Assembly (NCBI GenBank): GCA_024225395.1
Contig: JAAEMR010000236.1
Coordinates: 1-64,000, forward strand
Direction of reading: 5' to 3'
DNA length: 64,000 nt
Source of the DNA: Gammaproteobacteria bacterium
Lineage (GTDB): Bacteria; Pseudomonadota; Gammaproteobacteria; GCA-001735895
Positions 17,875-26,904 of this stretch are shown in pieces; position 1 is the stretch's first letter, and the number at the start of each line of letters is the position of its first letter. The translations under genes and the position numbers were made by a program. A model generated the notes under the pieces. That model was not told the DNA's origin and did no database searches. It saw only the letters and a list, made by a program, of their open reading frames with translations.

Positions 17875-18112
17875 TAATTACCGTCAAAATAGTTTATTTA
17901 ATAAGTTTAATCTATTTTATAGAGCCTTTTAGTCAATTAATATGCCATTTTCCAGTTTGATCTTTAACGGCATTAAAATGTTGATCCATTAAGAGAATTA
18001 GAATCTATCGATTTTGTAAAATATTTCTTGCAGTGAAATTAATGGTAAGTTGTATTATTCTCAACGTCCAAAAAATACTATTACCAAAAAATAACCAAAA
18101 GAGGAGAAAAAT

Positions 18113-19384
18113 ATGAAGCTGGAATCCCTGGCACTACATCATGGCTATGAATCAGAAGCGACTACCAAGGCTGCTGCTGTTCCCATTTATCAAACCACAT
18201 CATATACCTTCGATGATACTCAGCATGGTGCGGATCTGTTCGACCTGAAAGTAGCGGGTAATATTTACACAAGAATAATGAATCCGACCACGGCCGTGCT
18301 GGAGCAGCGACTAGCCGAAATGGAAGGTGGCATAGGGGCACTCGCGGTGGCGTCAGGCATGTCAGCGATTACTTACTCGATTCAGGCAATTGCCAGTGCA
18401 GGAGATAATATCGTCAGTACGACACAGTTATATGGTGGAACCTATAACCTGTTTGCGCACACTTTTCCGAAGCAGGGCATTGAAGTTCGTATGGCTTCAT
18501 TTGATGATTATGCTGCTCTGGAAAATCATATAGACGACAAAACCAAGGCCCTGTTCTGTGAATCAATTGGTAACCCCGCCGGTAACGTGGTTGATATTGA
18601 AAAGCTGGCGGAGATTGCTCATAAACACGGGGTTCCCTTAATCGTTGATAATACGGTTGCTACGCCATACCTGTGCCGCGCTTTTGATCATGGAGCCGAT
18701 ATCATTGTCCATTCACTGACCAAGTACATTGGTGGGCATGGTACTACTATCGGTGGCATCATTATTGATTCGGGTAAATTTGACTGGGCCGGAAATAAAC
18801 AACGCTTTCCGGTACTCAATGAGCCTGACCCTTCCTACCATGGCGTAGTTTACACCGAAGCACTGGGCGAAGCGGCCTATATTGGACGTTGCCGGGTTGT
18901 TCCCCTTCGTAATACCGGTTCAGCTATTGCACCACACAGTGCTTTCTTGCTGTTACAGGGTCTGGAAACACTGGGTCTGCGCATGGAGAGGCATTGTGAG
19001 AATGCACTCAAGGTCGCTCAGCATATGCAGCAACATCCAAAGGTGGAGTGGGTGAGTTATGCGGGACTTGAAGACAGTGAGTTCTATGATACCTGCCAGA
19101 AAATTTGTGCGGGTCGGGCTTCCGGCATACTCAGTTTTGGCATTAAGGGTGGCAAAGAAAATGGTGGGCGGTTTATCGATGCCTTGTCGATGATTTTACG
19201 ACTGGTAAATATTGGTGATGCGAAATCGCTGGCCTGTCATCCTGCAACTACGACTCATCGGCAGTTAAGTCCAGAAGAACTGGCAACGGCAGGTGTTTCA
19301 GAAGACCTGGTCAGAATTTCTGTGGGCATCGAACATGTCGATGACATCATTGCAGATATCGATCAGGCGCTGGAGAAAGTGTAG
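18113..19384 (+). CDS. metY: O-acetylhomoserine (thiol)-lyase, MetY type
   Basis: This 423-residue Cys/Met-metabolism PLP enzyme begins at ATG 18113 with a GAGGAG ribosome-binding site. The PLP lysine lies in SLTKYIGGHGTTIGG, and the YTRIMNPT and ASGMSAIT motifs are typical. The length and the insert after the lysine (about residues 215-265) are those of O-acetylhomoserine sulfhydrylases, not of MetB/MetC (about 390). It would make homocysteine from O-acetylhomoserine and sulfide. It is transcribed alone; a terminator follows. No S-box or other riboswitch was recognised in the 238 bases upstream. Confidence 0.92.
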   Translation: MKLESLALHHGYESEATTKAAAVPIYQTTSYTFDDTQHGADLFDLKVAGNIYTRIMNPTTAVLEQRLAEMEGGIGALAVASGMSAITYSIQAIASAGDNIVSTTQLYGGTYNLFAHTFPKQGIEVRMASFDDYAALENHIDDKTKALFCESIGNPAGNVVDIEKLAEIAHKHGVPLIVDNTVATPYLCRAFDHGADIIVHSLTKYIGGHGTTIGGIIIDSGKFDWAGNKQRFPVLNEPDPSYHGVVYTEALGEAAYIGRCRVVPLRNTGSAIAPHSAFLLLQGLETLGLRMERHCENALKVAQHMQQHPKVEWVSYAGLEDSEFYDTCQKICAGRASGILSFGIKGGKENGGRFIDALSMILRLVNIGDAKSLACHPATTTHRQLSPEELATAGVSEDLVRISVGIEHVDDIIADIDQALEKV

Positions 19385-19399
19385 TAGTTAGTAATAATT

Positions 19400-19428
19400 G
19401 GCTGGTGCGCCATGCGCACCGGCTTTTA
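19400..19428 (+). terminator. Terminator after metY
   Basis: GGCTGGTGCGC and GCGCACCGGC form a strong stem around a CAT loop, followed by TTTTAT. Confidence 0.75.
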
Positions 19429-19519
19429 TATCAGGTGTGTTTAATTACCTGCAGGAATTAGCTTAATAAAAGTGCTCTTTGCCTAAATATGGAATAAAAA
19501 AATTACCCAATAGTTATTT

Positions 19520-19541
19520 ACCTTCGTGTTCTTCGTGGTGA
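19520..19541. repeat. CACCAC-type dispersed repeat copy
   Basis: CTTCGTGTTCTTCGTGGTG resembles the two copies near 56.1-56.3 kb. It is a short, probably genome-wide dispersed sequence. Confidence 0.4.
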
Positions 19542-19557
19542 ATATCTTTTGACTCTT

Positions 19558-20766
19558 TTACTTACTAATAAAAGGCGTTAAAAAATTCTTCAAATGATTT
19601 TTTGTCATCAGCTTTTGCTGAATAGCCCACTTGACCGGCGGGAAATTATTGCTCAGGCGTAAAGCGGCTTTACGCAGGATAGTTGCCGGTAAACTGTCGT
19701 TGGTGAATAAACCGACGATGGCATTGGTTCCATGATAAAGCGGCCGGGTAGCGATCATGTGATTGTGCTGGTAACGTTTCAGCAGGGCAGGACTCCAGAA
19801 GTCGATACCTTTACTAATTGCGGTCAATATTTCTGTTGCGAGTAAATCCTGTCCACTTAATCCCAGGTTAAAACCATGTGCCGTCACCGGGTGCATACCG
19901 ACGGCAGCATCTCCGATCAGTGCGAACCGCCTGGTGGCAAACTGGTTGGCGTGTACACCTACCAGCGGGTAACTGTGTCTTTTTCCTATTTGTTTCATTT
20001 TCCCCAGACGACCATGCAGTCGCTGTTCGATATCAGCATTAAATGCCTCTTCACTCATGCTCAGTACATCACTCGCCTGATTAGAAGGAACGGTGATCAC
20101 CGCTGAAGATATATTGCCGGGCATGGGTAAAATTGCCAGCGTTCGACCGTAATGAAAACATTCAAATGCAGTATGTTCATGGCTTAACTGATGCTCCATC
20201 CAGCCAACAATAGCGGTTCGCCCGAAGTCGTGTGAATCTGCAGAGATACCCATTTGACGACGGGTAGAGGAAAAGCGGGTATCTGCCGCAATAATCAGTG
20301 AGGCGGTCAGTGACTCCCCGGAGGCTAACTTGACTGTTCCGCAATCATCGTCGGTATTCACCGAAGTAACTTCCTGCTGATCCATTAACGTGACATTTTG
20401 TAGAGTTTCAAACTGTTTATAAATGGCTTTACGAATCAGATGGTTAGAGATTAAAAATCCAAGCGCATCGGTGCCATCGTCGGGTGTATTAAAACTGAGG
20501 GTATAGGGAGAATCACCATCAATCACTTCTGCCCGTTGAATCGGAGAAATATTTTCATCCCCGACCTGTTGCCAGCTGCCATGCTGTTGCATCAGTTTGC
20601 GGGACAGGTGAGTAAGCGCGATATCGCGTCCATCGACGGGTGGGTCGGCCAGTTCCTTACGGGATAACTTTTCGATGATTGCTATGTTAAGCCCGCTATC
20701 ACGTAGAGAGCAGGCAAAACTTAATCCGGCAGGGCCGGCACCAATAATGGCAATATCGTAATCCAT
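19558..20766 (-). CDS. ubiM: FAD-dependent ubiquinone-biosynthesis hydroxylase, UbiM/UbiH-like
   Basis: This 402-residue class A flavin monooxygenase has the N-terminal dinucleotide fold (IAIIGAGPAGLSFACSL) and a DGRDIALTHLSRKLM motif. The FAD/ribityl motif is RFALIGDAAVGMHPVTAHGFN, followed by LGLSGQDLL. The DG and GD motifs and the ALTH sequence point to the UbiH/UbiF/UbiM group that hydroxylates the ubiquinone ring. The GMHPVTAHGFN form is what I associate with UbiM, so the symbol is a best guess. It is transcribed alone, with no other ubi genes nearby. Confidence 0.8.
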   Translation of the reverse strand: MDYDIAIIGAGPAGLSFACSLRDSGLNIAIIEKLSRKELADPPVDGRDIALTHLSRKLMQQHGSWQQVGDENISPIQRAEVIDGDSPYTLSFNTPDDGTDALGFLISNHLIRKAIYKQFETLQNVTLMDQQEVTSVNTDDDCGTVKLASGESLTASLIIAADTRFSSTRRQMGISADSHDFGRTAIVGWMEHQLSHEHTAFECFHYGRTLAILPMPGNISSAVITVPSNQASDVLSMSEEAFNADIEQRLHGRLGKMKQIGKRHSYPLVGVHANQFATRRFALIGDAAVGMHPVTAHGFNLGLSGQDLLATEILTAISKGIDFWSPALLKRYQHNHMIATRPLYHGTNAIVGLFTNDSLPATILRKAALRLSNNFPPVKWAIQQKLMTKNHLKNFLTPFISK

Positions 20767-20916
20767 AAGATCTCCAGATCTATAAAGGGTTATAGAGTCA
20801 AATCAACTAGTTGAACTGACAGGATCGTATTTCAGTATACTTCTGAAATACATCAAAGAGGTAATAATAATCGGCTAATGGGTTAATTGGACTGTCTTAT
20901 CGCAATGCAGTTGCCC

Positions 20917-21534
20917 CTAGGTTCTGGTGCCTATAAATACGCCGGCTGACATCATGATAGAGCCGGCCACCCTGTTCAAACCGGTCATGGCTTTCTCTGA
21001 GCGAAAATAACGTCTGGCCCAGGATGCACTGAAAGCAATGGCCATTAAACCCGTCATTAAGCCCGCAAAGCAAAGCAAAGAAGCGACAGCAATATCTTTA
21101 GTAGACAGGGCAGTTAAATCCATAAAGGTAGGCAGAAAAGCAATATAAAACAGGATGACTTTTGGGTTAGAAGCAGAGATCAGAAAGCCCTGAATAAAAC
21201 TCATGTATTCAGGCTGCTTAGTGGTAACTTGAGATTCACTGGTCAAGTGTGAACGATCTCGCCACATTTTCCAGCCGAGGTAGATGAGATAGATGGCACC
21301 CACAATTCTAATAATAGTAAAAACACCACCCCAGTTTTCAGCAATAACGGACAGTCCAAAACAGGCCAGAACGAGGTAAATAATATCGCTGATTGCCATG
21401 CCCACAGACATTGAAAAGCAGAACATGGCACCCTGAGTCATGGCTCTGGCAAGAAGTGCAAAAACGCCGGGGCCGGGTGTCACAGCAAAAACTATAATGG
21501 CTATAAAAAAAGCCAGCCCGCTGTCGAAAGTCAT
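20917..21534 (-). CDS. LysE/RhtB family amino-acid exporter
   Basis: The start chosen is the ATG at 21534 (MTFDSGLAFF); the frame extends upstream without support. The 205-residue protein has about six hydrophobic segments and the family motifs VTPGPGVFALLARAMTQG near the N-terminus and NPKVILFYIAFLPTF in the middle. It exports amino acids or small amines across the inner membrane. It is divergent from ugpB across about 190 bases. Substrate unknown. Confidence 0.9.
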   Translation of the reverse strand: MTFDSGLAFFIAIIVFAVTPGPGVFALLARAMTQGAMFCFSMSVGMAISDIIYLVLACFGLSVIAENWGGVFTIIRIVGAIYLIYLGWKMWRDRSHLTSESQVTTKQPEYMSFIQGFLISASNPKVILFYIAFLPTFMDLTALSTKDIAVASLLCFAGLMTGLMAIAFSASWARRYFRSEKAMTGLNRVAGSIMMSAGVFIGTRT

Positions 21535-21724
21535 GTTATTTATCCGATTAAAATGTTTAAAGTAATAATAAGTTACAGTAGTAATACTGACAAGCCACAA
21601 CTTGAAAAGTTTGTGTTGCGATCAAAATTCAGAGGAGTAGTATTGTCGCCAATACCTGACTTCTGGTGTAATTTAAAAAAGGACTCAGGTCTAAAAAATA
21701 AAAAAACCATAAAGGAGATTTACC

Positions 21725-23038
21725 ATGATTAAAATTTCTACCCGATTAAAAACGCTCTCACTTGCTATTACCTTATCACTTCCATTATCTGCACTTGCCC
21801 AAACTGAAATTCAATGGTGGCATGCGATGGGGGGTGTCAATGGTGAACGAGTTGAAAAAATTTCTAATGATTTCAATGCTACGCAAAGTGAATTTAAAGT
21901 CGTACCGGTTAATAAAGGTAACTATACAGAAACCATGACTGCTGCTGTTGCCGCTTTTCGTGCTAAAAAACAACCGCATATCGTGCAGGTTTTTGAAGTG
22001 GGTACGGCCACTATGATGGCGGCAAAAGGCGCTGTTTATCCCGTCGAAGAGCTGATGCTTGATAGTGGCGAAGCATTTGATAAATCAGATTATTTACCTG
22101 CGGTAATCAGTTATTACCAGAAACCCGATGGCACCTTACTATCGATGCCATTCAACAGTTCTACCCCGGTGTTGTGGTACAACAAGGACGCTTTCAGCAA
22201 GGCCGGTATAAACAAGGTGCCTGAAACCTGGCCACAGGTGGAAGATGCTTCAAAAAAACTTCAGGCATCAGGCATGAAATGTGGCTTTAGTTTTGGATGG
22301 CAATCCTGGGTTATGCTTGAAAATTTTAATGCATGGCACAACCTGCCTTCTGGCACTAAAGAAAATGGTTTTGCCGGATTTGATACCGAGTTCAACTTCA
22401 ACAATAAAGCGCTAGTGAAACATATGGAGAATCTGGGTAACTGGCAAAAGAGTAAGGTTTTTGATTACGGCGGACGTCGAGGTGACAGCCTGCCCAAGTT
22501 TGTTAATGAGGAATGCGGAATGTGGTTGAACTCCTCTGCATATTATGGTTCCATCAAAAAGCAGGCTAAATTCGAGTTTGCACAAACTATGCTACCTTTC
22601 TACCCCGATGTGATCAGTAAACCCCAAAACTCCATTATTGGTGGAGCGACTTTATGGGCGCTTAAAGGTCATCCGAAAAATGATTACAAAGGTGTGGCCA
22701 AGTTTATGACTTATCTTTCATCTCCTGAAGTACAGGCCTGGTGGCATCAGGAAACCGGTTATGTGCCTATTACCACTGCAGCTTATGAGTTGAGTAAAAA
22801 GCAGGGTTTCTATGGCTCCAACCCCGGTACTGATACCGCCATCAAACAACTCAGTTTGAATACGCCAACGGCTAATTCACGAGGTGTTCGTTTTGGTAAT
22901 TTTGTTCAGGTACGGGATGTTTTCAATGAAGAAATGGAAGCGATCTGGAATGGTTCAAAAAGTGCTAAAAAGGCAACCGATGAAATGGTTAAACGTGGCA
23001 ATAAACTGTTGCGTAAATTTGAAAAAGCCAACAGGTAA
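21725..23038 (+). CDS. ugpB: Glycerol-3-phosphate ABC transporter, binding protein
   Basis: This 437-residue periplasmic protein has a signal peptide ending ALAQ (about residue 25). Its first mature residues, IQWWHAMGGVNGERVEKI, are diagnostic of UgpB. It starts at ATG 21725 with AGGAGA upstream. UgpB binds sn-glycerol 3-phosphate or glycerophosphodiesters. It is the first of four ugp genes in the order B-A-E-C. No convincing Pho box was seen upstream. A strong hairpin directly after its stop may favour ugpB mRNA over the permease genes. Confidence 0.94.
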   Translation: MIKISTRLKTLSLAITLSLPLSALAQTEIQWWHAMGGVNGERVEKISNDFNATQSEFKVVPVNKGNYTETMTAAVAAFRAKKQPHIVQVFEVGTATMMAAKGAVYPVEELMLDSGEAFDKSDYLPAVISYYQKPDGTLLSMPFNSSTPVLWYNKDAFSKAGINKVPETWPQVEDASKKLQASGMKCGFSFGWQSWVMLENFNAWHNLPSGTKENGFAGFDTEFNFNNKALVKHMENLGNWQKSKVFDYGGRRGDSLPKFVNEECGMWLNSSAYYGSIKKQAKFEFAQTMLPFYPDVISKPQNSIIGGATLWALKGHPKNDYKGVAKFMTYLSSPEVQAWWHQETGYVPITTAAYELSKKQGFYGSNPGTDTAIKQLSLNTPTANSRGVRFGNFVQVRDVFNEEMEAIWNGSKSAKKATDEMVKRGNKLLRKFEKANR

Positions 23039-23047
23039 TTGTTGCTA

Positions 23048-23077
23048 AAAGCAGGGCGGATAAATTCGCCCTGCTTT
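23048..23077 (+). other. Intercistronic hairpin between ugpB and ugpA
   Basis: AAAGCAGGGCG and CGCCCTGCTTT form a perfect 11-bp stem with an 8-base loop, ending 14 bases before the ugpA ATG. It could be an attenuator or an mRNA-stabilising stem of the type common after binding-protein genes. Confidence 0.7.
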
Positions 23078-23091
23078 ACTGCTAACTCAGC

Positions 23092-23976
23092 ATGCTGTTA
23101 AAACAAGTCCATTTTAAATCCTCTGCGTTGCCCTATCTATTAGTGGCACCTCAAATTATTATTACCCTCATTTTTTTTATCTGGCCAGCCAGTCAGGCGC
23201 TTTTTCAGTCTCTGTTATTAGAAGATGCATTTGGGCTCAGCTCTGAATTTGTATGGCTGGATAATTTTAAAGAACTGTTTGAAGATGAACACTACATAAA
23301 TGCCTTTGGCAGAACCCTGTTTTTTTCAGGTATGGTTGCTGCCACGTCATTAAGTTTTTCACTGGTTCTGGCGGCTATGGCAGATCGGGTCATTAAAGGT
23401 ACCGGTATTTATCGTACCCTGTTGATCTGGCCCTACGCGGTTGCCCCGGTGGTTGCCGGAGCGCTGTGGGTATTTATGTTTTATCCAACCACGGGCATTA
23501 TTTCAACGACATTAAATAGCATGGGTTATGAATGGAATCATCAGCTCAAAGGTGATCAGGCGATGTTTCTGGTGATTATGGCTGCAGCCTGGAAACAGGT
23601 CAGTTATAACTTCCTGTTTTTCCTGGCGGCGATGCAGGCCATCCCCAAATCTCTGATTGAGGCGGCTGCCATCGACGGGGCGAGTCCCGTCAAACGTTTC
23701 TGGACGATTATTTTTCCACTTATTACACCGACAACTTTCTTTTTACTGGTAATCAACGTGGTGTATGCCTTTTTCGAAACTTTCGGCATTATTCATGTAG
23801 TGACCAAAGGGGGACCGGCCAAGGCGACAGAAATTCTGGTTTATAAAGTTTTTAACGATGGTTTTGTCGGACTTGATCTGGGCGGGTCTGCGGCGCAATC
23901 GGTTATTCTGATGGTTGTGGTAATTGCATTGACGACTTTTCAGTTCAAATATATAGAACGAAAGGTTGAGTATTAG
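23092..23976 (+). CDS. ugpA: Glycerol-3-phosphate ABC transporter permease UgpA
   Basis: This 294-residue inner-membrane permease has six hydrophobic segments and the EAA loop [24 protein letters not shown] at about residues 191-214. N-terminal [19 protein letters not shown] and the [14 protein letters not shown] region match UgpA. No clear ribosome-binding site precedes the start, which lies just past the strong hairpin. It is followed after 2 bases by ugpE. Confidence 0.94.
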   Translation: MLLKQVHFKSSALPYLLVAPQIIITLIFFIWPASQALFQSLLLEDAFGLSSEFVWLDNFKELFEDEHYINAFGRTLFFSGMVAATSLSFSLVLAAMADRVIKGTGIYRTLLIWPYAVAPVVAGALWVFMFYPTTGIISTTLNSMGYEWNHQLKGDQAMFLVIMAAAWKQVSYNFLFFLAAMQAIPKSLIEAAAIDGASPVKRFWTIIFPLITPTTFFLLVINVVYAFFETFGIIHVVTKGGPAKATEILVYKVFNDGFVGLDLGGSAAQSVILMVVVIALTTFQFKYIERKVEY

Positions 23977-23978
23977 GC

Positions 23979-24821
23979 ATGATTGAAAACCGGCCCATCG
24001 ATACTTTTGTTTCTCATGCAGTGCTGTTGGCAGGAATTGCCATTGTAATGTTCCCTGTGTGGATCACGCTGGTAGCGGCATCGCATGATGCGGCACGTTT
24101 ATTACAGATTCCATTGCCGTTAGGACTGGGAGATCAATTTTTTGACAACCTTAAACACGTGATTGGAGAGGGTGTTAACAATTCTGTATCCCTCGGCATT
24201 ATGTTGTTTAACAGTCTGGTGATGGCATTGATGATTGCATTTGGCAAAATTGCTATTTCATTGTTGTCAGCTTATGCGCTGGTGTATTTTGATTTTCGAT
24301 TTCGCATGATGTTTTTCTGGATGATTTTTATCACCCTGATGTTACCCGTCGAAGTACGAATATTACCCACCTACGAAGTCGTCGCGCAGCTAAATATGCT
24401 GGATAGTTACTGGGGCTTGAGCATTCCGTTAATTGCTTCGGCTACAGCTACCTTTATGTTTCGTCAGACTTTTCTATCGGTACCGGATGAATTGCTGGAA
24501 GCAGCACGCATAGATGGTGCAGGACCGATGCGTTTTTTCTTCGATATCCTGCTGCCTATTTCACGTACCAGCATAGCCGCCATGTTTGTTATCCTGTTTA
24601 TCTACGGCTGGAACCAGTATCTGTGGCCATTGCTTATCACGACCGATAAAAACATGTACACCATTGTCATGGCGATTAAACAAATGATGGAAGCACTCGA
24701 GGAAACACCACAGTGGCACTATATTATGATGACGGCTTTTCTGGCCATGATTCCGCCGGTCATTGTTGTCATCACGATGCAAAAGCTGTTCGTTAAAGGT
24801 TTGACCGAAACAGAGAAATAA
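23979..24821 (+). CDS. ugpE: Glycerol-3-phosphate ABC transporter permease UgpE
   Basis: This 280-residue second permease has six membrane helices, the EAA loop [20 protein letters not shown] and a [12 protein letters not shown] segment typical of UgpE. It pairs with UgpA to form the membrane channel. The genes are packed with 2 bases between ugpA and ugpE and 2 between ugpE and ugpC. Confidence 0.94.
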   Translation: MIENRPIDTFVSHAVLLAGIAIVMFPVWITLVAASHDAARLLQIPLPLGLGDQFFDNLKHVIGEGVNNSVSLGIMLFNSLVMALMIAFGKIAISLLSAYALVYFDFRFRMMFFWMIFITLMLPVEVRILPTYEVVAQLNMLDSYWGLSIPLIASATATFMFRQTFLSVPDELLEAARIDGAGPMRFFFDILLPISRTSIAAMFVILFIYGWNQYLWPLLITTDKNMYTIVMAIKQMMEALEETPQWHYIMMTAFLAMIPPVIVVITMQKLFVKGLTETEK

Positions 24822-24823
24822 AT

Positions 24824-25891
24824 ATGAGTCATGTGATACTGAAAGCAATTGAAAAAACCTATCCAAATGGTTACAAGGCTATTCATGGTGTGGACCTGGA
24901 AGTTGAAGATGGAGAATTCATCGTGCTGGTGGGGCCTTCAGGCTGTGGAAAATCGACCTTGTTGCGTATGGTGGCCGGGTTGGAAACCATTACCGATGGT
25001 GAAGTACATATAGCCGGGCGTAAGGTGAATGAACTGGAACCTTCACAGCGTGATATTGCCATGGTGTTTCAGAATTATGCATTGTATCCGCACATGACGG
25101 TGTATAAAAACATGGCCTATGGTTTAAAAAACCTGGGGACTCCCAAGGATGAAATTGAACAACGCGTCAATGATGCAGCCAGGTTACTGGAAATTGATGG
25201 TCTGTTAGACAGGCGGCCTAAACAACTCTCTGGTGGACAGCGTCAGCGTGTCGCCATGGGGCGAGCGATCGTAAGGAAACCCACGGTATTTCTATTTGAT
25301 GAGCCACTTTCCAATCTGGATGCAAAGCTACGTGTTCAGATGCGCCTGATGATAAAAACGCTGCAAACCGACCTGGAGACAACAACCTTGTATGTGACGC
25401 ATGACCAGGTGGAGGCCATGACCATGGCAGACAGACTGGTTGTTATGAATGATGGAATTGCCGAGCAGATTGGAACACCGACAGAGCTTTACGATAAACC
25501 GGCCACGTTGTTTGTTGCCGGGTTTATTGGTTCACCAGCGATGAACTTTGTTGATAGTCAATTTGCTGAAGAAGGAAAAAGTGTTTTACTGAATAATTTA
25601 AATCTGCCTGTTATTCAAAAAATTGAAACTGATGTGACAGAGATTGTGTTGGGGTTCCGCCCTGAGCATATTGAGTTGAATGACCAGGGGCCCATTGAAT
25701 TAGTCGTGGATATCATCGAAAACCTGGGGGTCGAGTCGATCATTCATGCCCACCTGAAAGATTCCAGTATTAGTATCGTTGTGCGTCAGACTGAATCTCT
25801 TATTGTGCCAAAAGGTGAAATCATCAGAGCACATATTCCTGCTCAAAAACTACATTTTTTTGATAAAAATACGGGTAAATCTCTGGAATAA
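24824..25891 (+). CDS. ugpC: Glycerol-3-phosphate ABC transporter ATPase UgpC
   Basis: This 355-residue ATPase has Walker [17 protein letters not shown], the Q-loop region [18 protein letters not shown], signature [14 protein letters not shown], Walker [17 protein letters not shown] and switch [16 protein letters not shown]-terminal OB/TOBE region (about residues 240-355) is typical of the MalK/UgpC subfamily and may carry regulatory contacts. It completes ugpBAEC. No ugpQ gene is attached, but two GDPD genes lie at 9.8 and 12.1 kb. Confidence 0.94.
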   Translation: MSHVILKAIEKTYPNGYKAIHGVDLEVEDGEFIVLVGPSGCGKSTLLRMVAGLETITDGEVHIAGRKVNELEPSQRDIAMVFQNYALYPHMTVYKNMAYGLKNLGTPKDEIEQRVNDAARLLEIDGLLDRRPKQLSGGQRQRVAMGRAIVRKPTVFLFDEPLSNLDAKLRVQMRLMIKTLQTDLETTTLYVTHDQVEAMTMADRLVVMNDGIAEQIGTPTELYDKPATLFVAGFIGSPAMNFVDSQFAEEGKSVLLNNLNLPVIQKIETDVTEIVLGFRPEHIELNDQGPIELVVDIIENLGVESIIHAHLKDSSISIVVRQTESLIVPKGEIIRAHIPAQKLHFFDKNTGKSLE

Positions 25892-25967
25892 ATATAATTG
25901 AATGCTGCTGCAGGATCATGCACTTTAAACTGGTTTTATTTTGCCTGTTATTCACTTTGTTCCACAA

Positions 25968-26849
25968 CTAATCAATCCAGTAATCAACTTCCTGTAACTT
26001 TAAAAACTGTTCTGCTTTTTCTCCCTGCAACATGGCAAGGGTTGATAACATGCCGGCTTCGATGCAGGTGGGGGCTGTGATGCTGACGGTATGTGGCGCC
26101 CCGATAACCGGCCAGCCTGTTGTTGGATTTAATACATGGCTGTATCGAATACCATCTTTTATTAAATAACGATGTGCATCACCACTGGTTGCGATTGCGC
26201 CTTTGCGCAACTGAAACAGGGCGACTGAATGTTCCTTGCCGGTAATTAATCGACCCACTGACCAGAAACCATTCCTACGCCTTGGACATGTTGTAGCCAG
26301 GTCACCTCCAAAATTGACCAAAACACTTTCTGCAGTCATGTCACGTACTATCTGAATGCAGCGATCGACGGCATATTCCTTTCCTACACCGCCCAGGTCG
26401 ATTTCCATACCGGGTTTCATTTTGAGTTGTTGATCCTTCCAGGTGACTTTATTCCAGCCAACCGTCAATAATATTTTCTTTACCCGTTCCGACTCCGGCA
26501 CATTATCGCTGCCATCGAATTTCCAGGCTTTTCTCAATACGCCGGAAGTTATATCGAATAATCCTTCACTCATTCGATATAGATTATCTGAAAAGTCTAT
26601 TAATCGTGTTGTTTCATCATCAACAGAAATTGTTTTTCCGGACGCATTATTTATTTTAAAAATAATATTATTATCACGGTATCGACTGAATTTTTGTTCG
26701 ATACGTTTTGCTTCGGCTGATACGGCTTTGAGTATATTTTCAGCCAGAGACTGATCATCAACTTCCATTAAAATTTCACAGGGACTGGCCATCACTTCAA
26801 AGCTACCGCGCCAGCAATCCTGTTCTTTTTTTAATCGGGTTTCAGTCAT
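25968..26849 (-). CDS. apbE: FAD:protein FMN transferase ApbE
   Basis: This 293-residue ApbE-family flavin transferase attaches FMN from FAD to Ser/Thr of exported proteins using Mg2+. Motifs present are FDITSGVLRKAWKFDG, the GGVGKEYAVDRC segment, NFGGDLATTCP, ATSGDAHRY and SHVLNPTTGWPV. No signal peptide or lipobox is visible, which is odd for an enzyme that normally works in the periplasm. It is the last gene of a TlpA-DUF4266-DUF3570-ApbE unit. A perfect hairpin with a T-run stands directly before its ATG and holds its likely ribosome-binding site GAGG. Confidence 0.9.
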   Translation of the reverse strand: MTETRLKKEQDCWRGSFEVMASPCEILMEVDDQSLAENILKAVSAEAKRIEQKFSRYRDNNIIFKINNASGKTISVDDETTRLIDFSDNLYRMSEGLFDITSGVLRKAWKFDGSDNVPESERVKKILLTVGWNKVTWKDQQLKMKPGMEIDLGGVGKEYAVDRCIQIVRDMTAESVLVNFGGDLATTCPRRRNGFWSVGRLITGKEHSVALFQLRKGAIATSGDAHRYLIKDGIRYSHVLNPTTGWPVIGAPHTVSITAPTCIEAGMLSTLAMLQGEKAEQFLKLQEVDYWID

Positions 26850-26853
26850 AAAA

Positions 26854-26875
26854 AAGGCCTCAATATTGAGGCCTT
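26854..26875 (-). terminator. Perfect palindrome masking the apbE ribosome-binding site
   Basis: AAGGCCTC-AATATT-GAGGCCTT is a perfect inverted repeat. Read on the minus strand it is followed by a T-run and then at once by the apbE ATG. It may terminate DUF3570 transcription or act as an RNA switch, because GAGG in its 3' arm is the only visible ribosome-binding site of apbE. Confidence 0.7.
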
Positions 26876-26904
26876 ACTTTACTATCATTAATGGGATATC
26901 GCCA

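Noticed and set aside
17875-18112. S-box, SAM or similar riboswitch before metY
   Set aside because: No conserved helix or K-turn pattern was visible in the 238 bases; only a weak TTGCAG/TATTAT promoter guess remains.
21601-21724. Pho box before ugpB
   Set aside because: No CTGTCAT-type direct repeats with the right spacing were found, although ugp genes are often PhoB targets.
25898-26080. 60-codon frame downstream of ugpC
   Set aside because: It overlaps the end of apbE on the other strand and has no conserved pattern.
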